From assembly GCF_958405655.1 (NCBI RefSeq), contig NZ_CATYWO010000002.1, positions 1,054,001 to 1,118,000 on the forward strand: a stretch of DNA of 64,000 nucleotides, written 5' to 3'. The stretch comes from Ralstonia condita (GTDB lineage Bacteria > Pseudomonadota > Gammaproteobacteria > Burkholderiales > Burkholderiaceae). The notes beneath the pieces are model-generated. The model made no database searches, had not been told where the DNA came from, and saw only the letters and a program-made list of their open reading frames with translations. This document shows, in pieces, positions 33,768 to 42,947 of this stretch; position 1 is the stretch's first letter, and each line of letters starts with the position of its first letter. Made by a program: the position numbers and the translations under genes.

Positions 33768-35456
33768 GTGATCACCATGAATGCCTCCGCCGTTCGTTTT
33801 CGTCATGGCACCGCGTTGCGCCGGCGCATGCAGGGCGCCATCAGCGTGATGACGGCCGTCTTTGTGGCGACCATCGGCCTGGCGGTGCTCGTGTCGATCG
33901 ATATCGGCAACCTCTTCTATTCGCAGCGCGCCCTGCAGCGTGCGGCGGACCTGGCCGCCATGGCTGCGGCACAGCGGCTCGACGTACCCGACGCAGCGTC
34001 CCTTGCCGTGCAGCAGAACGGCTTCACGGTGGACGGCGCCAACGTGACGATGGCGATGGTTCCCGGCGTCTGGGATGCCAGCGCAGGAAACGCGCCCACG
34101 TATTTCACCGCCCAATCCGCCATTGACGGCAATACCAACGCCGCCCAGGTGACGCTCACCCAGAACGTGCCGTACTTCTTCACCATCGGCACGCGCCGGT
34201 TGCAGGCGACAGCCATTGCCAAGAACACGCCGATTGTGTCGTTTTCATTGGGATCGGGCCTCGCTTCCCTCGACGGGGGCCTGCTCAATCAGGTGCTTGG
34301 CATGTTGCTGGGAAACGCCAATCCGCTGAGTCTCGACCTGGTCTCTTACCAGGGCCTCGCAAGCACGAATATCCATGTGGCAGACCTGATGGCGGCGCTC
34401 GGGGTGGGGACGGTTCAGCAACTGCTGGCCGCGCAGGTATCGCTCAACCAGTTTCTGACCGCCGTCATTTCAGCCGGCGCGCAGAACGGGCTTGCTGGCG
34501 TCACGGTCAGTAACGCGCTGGCGCCCAATGCACTGGTGGTCGGGCCGCTCTTGCATGACACCCAAATCAACGTCGGCAACAGTTCAGGCAACCCCGGCGT
34601 TCTGCAGTTTCTTGCGATGGTCGGTAACGATCAATCGGCACTGAACGCGGAGCTCAACGTGCTGGACCTGGTGACCACCGCCGCGCAGATCGCGAACAGC
34701 AAGAATGCGGTGGCGCTGTCGACGGGGTTGACGATTCCCGGATTGCTCGGGGTGACGCTCAATCTGAAGATCATTCAGCCTCCCGTGCTGGCCATCGGCC
34801 CGCCGGGACGGGATGCGTCCGGCAATTGGCGCACGACGGCCTATACGGGACAGGTGCAACTGGGGCTGAACGTCAGCGCCAGCGTGCTGGGTCTGCTGAC
34901 CCTCAACCTGCCGGTCGGCGTGACGATAGCGGGGGCCAATGCGCATGTGGTCGACGCGAACTGCCCGGTACCCCGTACGAATCTGTCGGCGGACATCTCC
35001 GGGGCCATCTCACCGATTTCAGCTTGCATTGCAGCCGGTGCCGATTCCGTTTCGTCGGGACCACTGAACTGCGGCGCAGCGGGACCGGCGGCACTGGTGG
35101 GCCTGCTGACCGCGCCCCTGGTGACCATCTACGACAACCCGCCGCCGACTGCGAACGTCCCATTCGGCAGCGATACGCCATACAACGGTGTGCAGGTGGG
35201 CGTCGGGCAGACAGTACGGGTGACTGGCACGAGCGGCTTCTTCAGTGCCCTGTTGGCGAACACGACCAACTTGCAGATCAATGTGCTTGGGATCCTCCCC
35301 GTCAGCACCGCCGCCATCAGCACGGAGCTGGCGACGATCGGATCCATTCTGGATAGCGTGCTGACACCAGTGCTTGAACTGCTGGGTGTTCAACTGGGTT
35401 ATGCGGATATCAAGGTGAACTCGGTGAACTGCGACGCAGTTGAACTCGTCTATTGA
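33768..35456 (+). CDS. tadG: TadG-like large pseudopilin/tip protein
   Basis: A 562-aa protein with a basic leader, then QGAISVMTAVFVATIGLAVLVSIDIGNLFYSQRALQRAADLAAMAAAQRL, the TadE/G-type N-terminus, and a large periplasmic beta-rich domain with six or so cysteines near the C-terminal third (NCPVPRT, SACIAAG, LNCGAAG, NCDAVELVY). TadG proteins stabilise or cap the pilus. GTG at 33768 directly follows the previous stop; ATG at 33777 is an alternative start. It has no von Willebrand A MIDAS motif that I can see. Confidence 0.88.
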   Translation: MITMNASAVRFRHGTALRRRMQGAISVMTAVFVATIGLAVLVSIDIGNLFYSQRALQRAADLAAMAAAQRLDVPDAASLAVQQNGFTVDGANVTMAMVPGVWDASAGNAPTYFTAQSAIDGNTNAAQVTLTQNVPYFFTIGTRRLQATAIAKNTPIVSFSLGSGLASLDGGLLNQVLGMLLGNANPLSLDLVSYQGLASTNIHVADLMAALGVGTVQQLLAAQVSLNQFLTAVISAGAQNGLAGVTVSNALAPNALVVGPLLHDTQINVGNSSGNPGVLQFLAMVGNDQSALNAELNVLDLVTTAAQIANSKNAVALSTGLTIPGLLGVTLNLKIIQPPVLAIGPPGRDASGNWRTTAYTGQVQLGLNVSASVLGLLTLNLPVGVTIAGANAHVVDANCPVPRTNLSADISGAISPISACIAAGADSVSSGPLNCGAAGPAALVGLLTAPLVTIYDNPPPTANVPFGSDTPYNGVQVGVGQTVRVTGTSGFFSALLANTTNLQINVLGILPVSTAAISTELATIGSILDSVLTPVLELLGVQLGYADIKVNSVNCDAVELVY

Positions 35457-35471
35457 CATGGAAGCGACGAC

Positions 35472-36881
35472 ATGAAGACCGATCGCTGGGCGTACGAAGC
35501 GCTTGAGATCTTCGTCTGGGAAGGACGTCACGATATTGCCGATCGTGTGACGCGATTCATGGCGCCGTTCGGGGCCGAGGTGATCCGCGCTGGCGGCATC
35601 GACTTCCAGCCCGCCGAACCGCGCATGAAGCCGGGTGTTGCCATCATCAGCGCGTCGGTGGTGGAAAGCGGCGGCTTTACCGTGCTCGACTGGCAAGCCG
35701 CGCAGGGCATGCCCGTCATCTGGGTGGCGGCTGATAGCCAGCATGACCCGAGCCGTTTTCCACCCGAGTACACGCATGTGCTGGGGCCCGACTTTGGCGC
35801 CGCCGAGCTGCGCGCACAGATTGCGAAGGTGTTGCCGTCGATGACCTCGGCGCCCGACGCGGCGCCCGACCAGAGCGCCCTGGTAGCCGCATCGCCGGCC
35901 ATGCATGCGCTGCTCGAACAGGTCGATACCTTTGCCGACTGCGACAGCAACGTCATGCTCTACGGAGAGACGGGCGCCGGCAAGGAGCGCATCGCGCGGC
36001 TGCTGCACGACAAGAACAGCGTCTATGGCAAGGGCCCTTTCGTGGCGGTCAACTGCGGTGCCATTCCCGACGGCCTGTTCGAATCGCAGTTCTTCGGTCA
36101 CGCCAAGGGCGCCTTTACCGGTGCCATGTATGCGCATCGCGGCTACTTCGAGCAAGCCAACGGCGGCACGCTTTTCCTCGACGAGCTGGGCGACCTGCCG
36201 CTCTATCAGCAGGTGAAGCTGCTGCGCGTGCTGGAAGACAGCGAGTGCACGCGGCTCGGATCGACGGTCCCCGTGAAGCTGGATTTCCGTCTCGTGGCCG
36301 CCACCAACAAGAACCTGCGCGAGATGGTCGCAACGGGCAAGTTCCGGGCAGACCTGTATTTTCGTCTGGCCGTGATCGAGCTCCGTATTCCGAGCCTGGA
36401 ACAGCGCGGTGCGGACGACAAGGTGGCGCTGCTGTTGTCGTTCCTGCGGCACCTGCTGGGGGACAAGGCCTACGACAGCATGCCGGCGGTGCCCGATTGG
36501 GTGCGCGCGTCGGTGGGGCGCGCCTACTTTGCCGGTAACGTGCGGGAGCTGCGCAACCTGGCCGAGCGTATCGGCATCACCCTGCGCCAGTTTGGCCGAT
36601 GGGAGGAAGCTCGCATCCTGCCGCTCTTTGCCGGTCTGCAGCGCGATGCCTTCGACCGGGAAGCCGGTCATGGCGGCACTGGCGGCGGATACATCGAGCG
36701 CGGCAACGGCGGCAATGGCGGGGACGAAGAGCGCCGCCGGATTCTCGCCGCCCTCGATGCCAACAACTGGCGTCGCCAGGACACTGCCGCCACGCTCGGC
36801 ATCAGCCGGAAGGTGCTGTGGGAAAAGATGCGCAAGTACCAGATCGCTGATGGCGAAGCCGAGCTGCGCGAGCTGGAGTGA
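35472..36881 (+). CDS. sigma-54-dependent enhancer-binding activator
   Basis: A 469-aa activator with the usual three parts. The N-terminal ~125 residues resemble a receiver fold without a clear phosphorylatable Asp pocket. The AAA+ domain has Walker A GETGAGKE (165-172), the sigma-54-contacting GAFTGA loop (213-218), Walker B GGTLFLDELGD, and an Arg-rich sensor II region AGNVRELRNLAERI. The Fis-type HTH is at the end (RRRILAALDANNWRRQDTAATLGISRKVLWEKMRKY). It ends the Tad cluster. The layout resembles VpsR-like regulators that respond to c-di-GMP (inference). The two sigma-54 promoters at 22.1 and 22.4 kb are obvious target candidates. Confidence 0.93.
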   Translation: MKTDRWAYEALEIFVWEGRHDIADRVTRFMAPFGAEVIRAGGIDFQPAEPRMKPGVAIISASVVESGGFTVLDWQAAQGMPVIWVAADSQHDPSRFPPEYTHVLGPDFGAAELRAQIAKVLPSMTSAPDAAPDQSALVAASPAMHALLEQVDTFADCDSNVMLYGETGAGKERIARLLHDKNSVYGKGPFVAVNCGAIPDGLFESQFFGHAKGAFTGAMYAHRGYFEQANGGTLFLDELGDLPLYQQVKLLRVLEDSECTRLGSTVPVKLDFRLVAATNKNLREMVATGKFRADLYFRLAVIELRIPSLEQRGADDKVALLLSFLRHLLGDKAYDSMPAVPDWVRASVGRAYFAGNVRELRNLAERIGITLRQFGRWEEARILPLFAGLQRDAFDREAGHGGTGGGYIERGNGGNGGDEERRRILAALDANNWRRQDTAATLGISRKVLWEKMRKYQIADGEAELRELE

Positions 36882-36989
36882 CGCCAAACAACACCCTGAG
36901 CCCCGAAGGGGGTGCCTCGCATGCCACGCGGACGGCGGATCGCGTATAGTTTTCGGCTGCAACACGCGCGCAGAATCCACAGGGTCGAG

Positions 36990-37772
36990 ATGAGAACTAA
37001 AAAACAGTCAGGGAAAGCGCCGCAACAGGCGTTTCAGAGGGGGTTGACCATTGCGGCCGCGGTAGCTGCCATGGCGGGTACGGCGGCCTGCACGTCAGCC
37101 GTGGCGCAGAGCCCGGCCGCACCGCCCAGCACGATTACACCGATCGCCGCCACGCCGGTGCCGCCCTTGACGGCCACCGTTGGCCAGGCGGCCGCGCCGG
37201 CCGCCAGCGCGCCCGCTGCAGGGGGCAATACCCGCGCCGATCACCCGGTCCCGAACAGCAGTACCGTGCTCGAGCTCCAGCAGCGCATGCAGGCCCACGA
37301 GCTGTCGGAGCTTCGTACCACTTACAACGGCGCCTATGGCGCGAGCCTGCTGTTTGCGCAGTCCGACCTGACGTATTACGTGACGCTGTTCCAGCAGAAG
37401 GACCTCTGGCGCGTCATCAAGACCGCCAATGAGGCCTCCGCCGAGCGCGCGTACAACGATTTCGTTCGGCAAACGCGCTCGATGGCCGATCTGGAACTGC
37501 AGCGCATCCGCCTGGAGGCCCAGAAGGAGCGCGCTGAACGCCAGATTGCCGCGCAGGAAGAGAAGCTCCGGGGCTTGCGAACCGATCTGGAAATCCAGCG
37601 CCAGCAGCAGGCCCAGGCGCAGGAACGTCAGAAGGCCGCCCGGACGGAAGCCGATGCGCTCGATGTCGAACGCCGCGCCGCCCGTGCCCGCGTGGAGGAG
37701 CTCCAGCGCCAGATCCGCGCGTTGGAGACGCAGGTCAACGCACCGTTCAATCCGCCGCAGCGTCACCGCTGA
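36990..37772 (+). CDS. DUF2968-like exported coiled-coil protein
   Basis: A 260-aa protein with a basic N-terminus and a hydrophobic segment (GLTIAAAVAAMAGTAACTSAVAQ) that could be a signal peptide or a lipoprotein signal (TAAC). A Pro/Ala-rich linker follows, then ELRTTYNGAYGASLLFAQSDLTYYVTLFQQKDLWRVIKTANEASAERAYNDFVRQT, which I recall as typical of DUF2968. A long charged coiled coil (about 160-250) ends the protein. The start at 36990 is preceded by CAGGGTCGAG. Function unknown; periplasmic or envelope location is inferred. It follows the activator gene but has 108 bp of its own upstream DNA. Confidence 0.75.
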   Translation: MRTKKQSGKAPQQAFQRGLTIAAAVAAMAGTAACTSAVAQSPAAPPSTITPIAATPVPPLTATVGQAAAPAASAPAAGGNTRADHPVPNSSTVLELQQRMQAHELSELRTTYNGAYGASLLFAQSDLTYYVTLFQQKDLWRVIKTANEASAERAYNDFVRQTRSMADLELQRIRLEAQKERAERQIAAQEEKLRGLRTDLEIQRQQQAQAQERQKAARTEADALDVERRAARARVEELQRQIRALETQVNAPFNPPQRHR

Positions 37773-37797
37773 CAGCGCTTTGCAGTGATGCTGTGCA

Positions 37798-37830
37798 TCG
37801 GGCGGCCCGCGGGTCGCCCGATTCACTTTT
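37798..37830 (+). terminator. probable terminator
   Basis: TCGGGCGGCCCG directly followed by CGGGTCGCCCGA gives a long GC hairpin with a minimal loop and one G-U pair. TTCACTTTT follows. The T-tract is interrupted, so this is a moderate call. Confidence 0.55.
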
Positions 37831-37842
37831 AGGGGCAGCTAT

Positions 37843-37865
37843 TCAAACACGGCGTAGGTGTTTGA
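37843..37865. promoter_or_regulatory. 23-bp inverted repeat, candidate operator of the CYP102 gene
   Basis: TCAAACAC-N7-GTGTTTGA, perfect 8-bp arms, lies 57 bp before the CYP102 start. Size and position fit a dimeric TetR-type repressor site, as is known for CYP102A1 and its repressor. No TetR gene is nearby. Confidence 0.6.
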
Positions 37866-37922
37866 TCGCCGGCGGAGCGGCGCGTACATTGGCGGATAAC
37901 CTACTTTCGCAGTCGACCGCGC

Positions 37923-40900
37923 ATGCGTTCTGCCTCAGAGTTACCCGCCAATGCCTCCGCAGCGGCGGCGGTGCCGATCCCCCAGCCCAAGGGCTTGCCG
38001 TGGCTGGGCAACCTGCTGCAGCTCCCCAAGGACCGCCTCGCCCAGACGCTGCTGGAGACGAGCCGGCAGTTTCCCGGCGGCATCTATCAGCTCGACTTTG
38101 GCGGACGTCGCGTGCCATTCGTCTATTCCGCCGACCTGGTCGCCGAGCTGAGCGACGAGACGCGCTTTCGCAAGCTGATCGGGCCGCCACTGTCGTTTCT
38201 GCGGGCGGGAGCGGGCGATGGCCTCTTCACCGCGCACCATGACGAGCCCAACTGGGGCAAGGCGCACCGCATCCTGCTTCCCGCCTTCAGCCAGCGGGCC
38301 ATGAAAGGCTACTTCGACGTAATGCTTGAAGTGGCCGACGCGCTGGCCGACAAGTGGGCGCGCCAGGGCCCCGATGCCGACATCCCGGTCGCGGACGACA
38401 TGACGCGGCTCACGCTCGATACCATCTCGCTGGCGGGCTTTGGGTACCGGTTCGATTCGTTCAACACGCCGGAGCTGCATCCCTTTCTGGCGGCGATGGT
38501 CGGGGTGCTGTCCGAAGCCATGGGCAAGCTCACGCGCCTGCCGCTCAAAGACCGGTTCATGCGCGAGCACCATCGCCGGTTCGAGCAGGACGTAGCCTCG
38601 ATGCATGGGCTGGTCGACGAAGTCATCCGCGCGCGCCGTCTGGCGCGGGATGGCGGCAAGGGCGCGAGCGATCTGCTCGGCCTGATGCTCAACGCGCGGG
38701 ATCCGGTCACGGACCAGCCGCTGGACGACACCAATATCCGCTTTCAGGTCATCACCTTCCTGATTGCCGGTCATGAAACCACCAGTGGGTTGCTGACCTT
38801 CGCGCTGTATCTGCTGCTGCGCCATCCGGCTGTGCTGGCGCAGGCGTATGCCGAAGTCGATCGCGTTCTGCCGGGCGACACGGTGCCGCAATATGGGCAC
38901 CTCGCCCAGCTCGACGTGATCGAGCGCGTGTTGAAGGAGACGCTGCGTCTGTGGCCCACGGCGCCGAGCTTTGGCGTGGCGCCCTACGAAGACACCCGCA
39001 TCGGCGGACGCTACGCCATCCGAAAGGACCAACGCGTGGTGACGGTATTGATGGCGCTGCACCGTGATCCGGCAGTGTGGGATCGTCCCGAAGTGTTCGA
39101 TATCGACCGTTTCCTGCCCGAAAACGAAGCCCGCCTGCACCCACACGCCTACAAGCCCTTTGGCAATGGCGAGCGCGCCTGTATTGGCCGCCAGTTCGCA
39201 CTGACCGAGGCAAAGCTGGCGCTGGCCGTCATCCTGCAGCGTTTTGCCTTGTCTGACCCGCACGACTACGCTTTCCACATCAAGGAGACGCTGACGCTCA
39301 AACCGGACGGCTTTCGACTGCGCGCCCGATTGCGACATGCGCGCGAGCGGTTGTCTGTTGCCATGCCAGCATGCGGGGCTGCAGCCACGGATGCCAGCGA
39401 GCCCATCGCGCTGGCTGGCGATGGCGAATCGATGCACGTGCTCTACGGTGGCAGTCTGGGCACGTGCCAGGACATCGCCGAGCATATTGCCGCGACCGCA
39501 TCGCGCGCTGGCTTCGATGCCAAGGTGGCGCCACTGGATACCGTGGCTGACGCGTTGCCGGAGGAGGGCACGCTGATCGTGGTGGCAGCGACTTACAACG
39601 GACGCGCGCCGGACAGCGCCCGAACGCTGGAGGCCCGTCTCGATTCGGCACATGCGCTGGTGCGGCAAGCGCCAAGGTTGCGCTATGCGGTGCTCGGCTG
39701 CGGCAACTCGCAGTGGCCGGCGTTCCAGGCATTCCCCAAGCGGGTGGAAGCGATGCTGGCTGCGTCCGGCGCGCAGGCCATCGTTGCTCGCGGCGAGGCC
39801 GATGGCAACGGTGGTTTCGATGCCGCCGTCGATGCCTGGACGCGGGGCTTATGGAGCGCGCTCGGAACGCGCGAAGCCAGTGCGGATGCGCCTGCTGTCC
39901 GTGTCGAATACCTCGCACCCGACACCGTGCGTGCCGCGACCTTGCCGCCTTCCGCGTGTGCGATGACCGTGCTCAGCAACGAAGAGCTTGTCAGCGACCC
40001 TGCAGGTCTGTGGGACTTCACCCGTGAGGCACCGCGTGGCCCGACGCGTCACCTCACGGTGCAACTGCCTCCGGGTACGACGTACGCGACGGGCGATCAC
40101 CTGGCCGTCTATCCGCGCAATGCGGACGACCGTGTCGAGGCGGCAATCGTCCGACTTGGGTTGGAGGGGGAGGCGCTCGTCACGTTGACGGCACAGCATG
40201 CGCATGTTCGTCACCTGCCGCTCAATCGTCCCGTGACGGTGCGCCAGCTGTTGCGCGATTTCGTCGAATTGCAGGACACCGCCACGGTGCGCGACGTCGC
40301 AGCATTGCACGCCGCCACGCGCTGTCCCTTCACACGTCAGCAACTCGCTGCCTGGCTGGAAGATGAGGAGGCCGCGCAGCGTTTCGAGCGCGACGTTCAC
40401 GCCGCACACGTCAGCGTACTGGATCTGCTGATCCGCTTTCCCGCAGTTGAATTGACCCTGGAGGGCTTCCTGGCCCGGCTCGGAGCAATGCGGCCGCGCT
40501 TCTATTCGATTGCCTCGTCGGCGCAGGTGTCTCCAGGCGTTGCGGCGCTGACTGTCGGGACGGTGTCAGGGCCGGCATGGTCGGGTAACGGAACGTATCG
40601 CGGCACGGCGTCGAATTATCTGAGGCAGTTGTCTCCCGGCGCGGAGATCGCTGCCACCGTCCGGACGCCCAATCCGCCATTTGCCCCCGACCACGACGCC
40701 AGCAAGCCGATGGTATTGATCGGTGCCGGTACCGGCATTGCGCCGTTCCGCGGGTTTCTGGAAGAGCGTGCCGCGCAGCAGGCTGCCGGCGAGTCTGTCG
40801 CCACCTCGCTGCTGTGCTTCGGTTGCCGTCACCCGGATCACGACTTTCTCTACCGCGACACGCTGCGCCGCTGGGAAGATGCCGGCGTGGTGAGGATCTT

Positions 40901-41162
40901 CCCGGCCTACTCGTGCGTGGATGGCCATCCCCATCGTTTTGTTCAGCACGCCTTGTGGGAGGCGCGTGAAGCGGTCTGGGCAGCATTCGATGCTGGCGCC
41001 ACGCTATATGTGTGCGGCGACGGACGTGCCATGGCACCTGCCGTGCGCGATACGCTCATCCGCATGCACCAGGCGCGCTACGGCAGTGATCTGACTTGCG
41101 CATCGGACTGGCTGACGGCGCAGATGCAGTCCGGCCGTTACCGCCAGGACGTCTTCAACTGA
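37923..41162 (+). CDS. self-sufficient cytochrome P450:NADPH-P450 reductase (CYP102 family)
   Basis: A 1079-aa natural fusion with the layout of P450 BM3. The haem domain spans about residues 1-480, with I-helix AGHETTS, ExxR motif KETLRLWP and haem ligand Cys420 in FGNGERACIGRQ. AGAGDGLFTAHH keeps the Phe equivalent to F87 of BM3. A flavodoxin-like FMN domain follows from about 500 (LYGGSLGTCQDIAEHIA), then the FAD/NADPH reductase (RPRFYSIASS, GAGTGIAPFRGF, CGDGRAMAPAV). Such enzymes hydroxylate medium- to long-chain fatty acids in the cytoplasm using only NADPH and oxygen. The gene stands alone, with a dyad operator upstream. Confidence 0.96.
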   Translation: MRSASELPANASAAAAVPIPQPKGLPWLGNLLQLPKDRLAQTLLETSRQFPGGIYQLDFGGRRVPFVYSADLVAELSDETRFRKLIGPPLSFLRAGAGDGLFTAHHDEPNWGKAHRILLPAFSQRAMKGYFDVMLEVADALADKWARQGPDADIPVADDMTRLTLDTISLAGFGYRFDSFNTPELHPFLAAMVGVLSEAMGKLTRLPLKDRFMREHHRRFEQDVASMHGLVDEVIRARRLARDGGKGASDLLGLMLNARDPVTDQPLDDTNIRFQVITFLIAGHETTSGLLTFALYLLLRHPAVLAQAYAEVDRVLPGDTVPQYGHLAQLDVIERVLKETLRLWPTAPSFGVAPYEDTRIGGRYAIRKDQRVVTVLMALHRDPAVWDRPEVFDIDRFLPENEARLHPHAYKPFGNGERACIGRQFALTEAKLALAVILQRFALSDPHDYAFHIKETLTLKPDGFRLRARLRHARERLSVAMPACGAAATDASEPIALAGDGESMHVLYGGSLGTCQDIAEHIAATASRAGFDAKVAPLDTVADALPEEGTLIVVAATYNGRAPDSARTLEARLDSAHALVRQAPRLRYAVLGCGNSQWPAFQAFPKRVEAMLAASGAQAIVARGEADGNGGFDAAVDAWTRGLWSALGTREASADAPAVRVEYLAPDTVRAATLPPSACAMTVLSNEELVSDPAGLWDFTREAPRGPTRHLTVQLPPGTTYATGDHLAVYPRNADDRVEAAIVRLGLEGEALVTLTAQHAHVRHLPLNRPVTVRQLLRDFVELQDTATVRDVAALHAATRCPFTRQQLAAWLEDEEAAQRFERDVHAAHVSVLDLLIRFPAVELTLEGFLARLGAMRPRFYSIASSAQVSPGVAALTVGTVSGPAWSGNGTYRGTASNYLRQLSPGAEIAATVRTPNPPFAPDHDASKPMVLIGAGTGIAPFRGFLEERAAQQAAGESVATSLLCFGCRHPDHDFLYRDTLRRWEDAGVVRIFPAYSCVDGHPHRFVQHALWEAREAVWAAFDAGATLYVCGDGRAMAPAVRDTLIRMHQARYGSDLTCASDWLTAQMQSGRYRQDVFN

Positions 41163-41303
41163 GCTTGCTTCAGCCGCTTCGCCACCAGTCGAGGCGACGG
41201 GCGACCGAAGCGCCGCATGATACGATTTGGCCCTGGAGCTTCGCGCTTCTGGCTTGACGACGCACTGTCCGCGGCGTCCGGCGCAGTGGCTCCACGAGGA
41301 GAA

Positions 41304-41597
41304 ATGAAGATGCGACGCCGAATCAAAGCGTCCTGGATGGCGATCCTGGTGTTCACCCTGCTGGGTCTTGGGTACTTGTGGATGTACCGCTTCGAGCCGC
41401 TACTTTCTGGCGAGGCCGGCAGTGACGTGTTTGTGTGGGACCGTTGGACCCACCGCGTCTGTGCGCTCACCGACAACGGTGAAGCCACCGAATGGCGCTG
41501 CGACAACGCCATGGATACCGACGGTTCCAGTCAATCCAATTCCGATGTCTCCACGCGGCTGCGCATGCGCGATGCCGTGCAGCACATCAAGTTGTAA
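41304..41597 (+). CDS. small single-pass membrane protein, unknown
   Basis: A 97-aa protein: basic N-terminus MKMRRRIKAS, one TM segment (WMAILVFTLLGLGYLWMY), then a polar domain of about 65 residues with two cysteines (HRVCALTDNGEATEWRCDN) that could pair in the periplasm. The start follows CGAGGAGAA. The family is not recognised. It is followed by a terminator and is convergent with the Gfo/Idh/MocA gene. Confidence 0.7.
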   Translation: MKMRRRIKASWMAILVFTLLGLGYLWMYRFEPLLSGEAGSDVFVWDRWTHRVCALTDNGEATEWRCDNAMDTDGSSQSNSDVSTRLRMRDAVQHIKL

Positions 41598-41606
41598 TTC
41601 CGTGCC

Positions 41607-41637
41607 CGCCCGCCGTTCGTTGCGGGCGTTTCTGTTT
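41607..41637 (+). terminator. rho-independent terminator
   Basis: Stem CGCCCGC / GCGGGCG with an 8-nt loop, followed by TTTCTGTTT, 10 bp after the small membrane protein gene. Confidence 0.75.
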
Positions 41638-41643
41638 CTGGCC

Positions 41644-42798
41644 TCATCCCTTGCTGGGTTCTGCCGCGTCCACGAGTTCCGGTGCGGACACGGGCGGCAG
41701 CCTGCGCACCTGCGCGGTTTCCATGCGGCCCTGGCGCTGGAATGGCCCCAGGTTTTGCGGTTGACCTGATTCGAGCGCACGCTCGATGGCCGCCAGCACG
41801 CGCACATCTGCCAGGCCCTCCTCACCGTTGGGCTCGGGTTCGCGGTTGTGCAGGATGCAATCGGAGAAATACTGCAGCTCGCCGCCAAACTGGTCGGTGG
41901 CATCAAAAACCTGTTCGTGGGCCTTGCCGTCCAGCGTCAGGCGATACCGTAACCCGACGCCAAACATGAAACCGGGCGAGACTTCAAGGTCGCCCTTGGT
42001 GCCGAGGATGCGGTATTGATCAATATTCGCTCCGCTGTAGCAGACGACGAACTGCGCGATGCGCTGGTCGGCAAAACGTAGGGTCACGCTCACGGTGTCG
42101 TCAAAGTTGAACGGCAGATCGGGGTCGCGCACGCCGCACGCAGACACTTCTATGGGCTCCTCGCCAAACAGGTTACGCACGGCGTTGATCGGGTACACGC
42201 CCATGTCCGACACGGGGCCTGCCCAATACCCATGGCTTGCGCGGTGGTTCGACGGCGCCACCGATTGACTGAACATGGCCGAGAACGCGCGAATGCGCCC
42301 CAGCTTGCCGGCGCGAACCAGTTCGATGGCGGCCAGCGTGGCGGGCTCGAAATGCAACCGGTAAGCGATCATCAGTTTGGCGTTGCCATGGCGGGCGGCT
42401 TCGATCATGGCTTCGCAGTCCGCTTCGCTCGTGGCCATCGGCTTCTCGAGCAGCACGTGGATGCCGCGCTGCAGGGCGGGCAGCGCGTACTGCCGGTGCA
42501 TGTCGTTCGGTAGCGCGAGGTAGATCGCATCAATGTCGCCCGAGGTCAGCAACTGGTCATAGTCGGCATAGCCGTGCACGTGCGTGATGCCATAGCGTTC
42601 AGCCAGCGCTGTTGCCTTGGCATCGTCACCCGTCACGAGCGCGGTGACCACCGAGTTGCCGCTCTGCGCGACGCCCGGCAGGAATGCCGCCTGGGAAATC
42701 CAGCCGGCCCCCACCACCGCATAGCGCACGGGGTTCCGGCTCGTGCTGGCCAGTGCGGCTCGCGGTTCGCGCGTCGCCTCATGCATTCCGGTAGACAT
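41644..42798 (-). CDS. Gfo/Idh/MocA family oxidoreductase
   Basis: A 384-aa NAD(P)-dependent dehydrogenase, probably of sugars or related polyols. The Rossmann motif is VRYAVVGAGWISQAAFLPG (about 22-40), the EKP signature is HVLLEKPMAT, and the C-terminal alpha/beta domain includes YWAGPVSDMGVYPINAVRNLFGEEP. The start is fixed by AAAGGAATTG before ATG at 42798. Substrate cannot be deduced. It is convergent with the small membrane protein and has no operon partner, its nearest upstream neighbour on the same strand being 149 bp away. Confidence 0.9.
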   Translation of the reverse strand: MSTGMHEATREPRAALASTSRNPVRYAVVGAGWISQAAFLPGVAQSGNSVVTALVTGDDAKATALAERYGITHVHGYADYDQLLTSGDIDAIYLALPNDMHRQYALPALQRGIHVLLEKPMATSEADCEAMIEAARHGNAKLMIAYRLHFEPATLAAIELVRAGKLGRIRAFSAMFSQSVAPSNHRASHGYWAGPVSDMGVYPINAVRNLFGEEPIEVSACGVRDPDLPFNFDDTVSVTLRFADQRIAQFVVCYSGANIDQYRILGTKGDLEVSPGFMFGVGLRYRLTLDGKAHEQVFDATDQFGGELQYFSDCILHNREPEPNGEEGLADVRVLAAIERALESGQPQNLGPFQRQGRMETAQVRRLPPVSAPELVDAAEPSKG

Positions 42799-42947
42799 GA
42801 CAATTCCTTTGCAATCGTTGCGCACATGCACGCCGGTGTGGAGAGGCGGCGCACGGATTCATGCGGGTCCTGCATGACTTAGCAAAGGCGATGCCTGCCG
42901 AGTGGAAACCGCCTGAGTTCAGAGCTCGAGGCCCGGTCGGTATGGAC

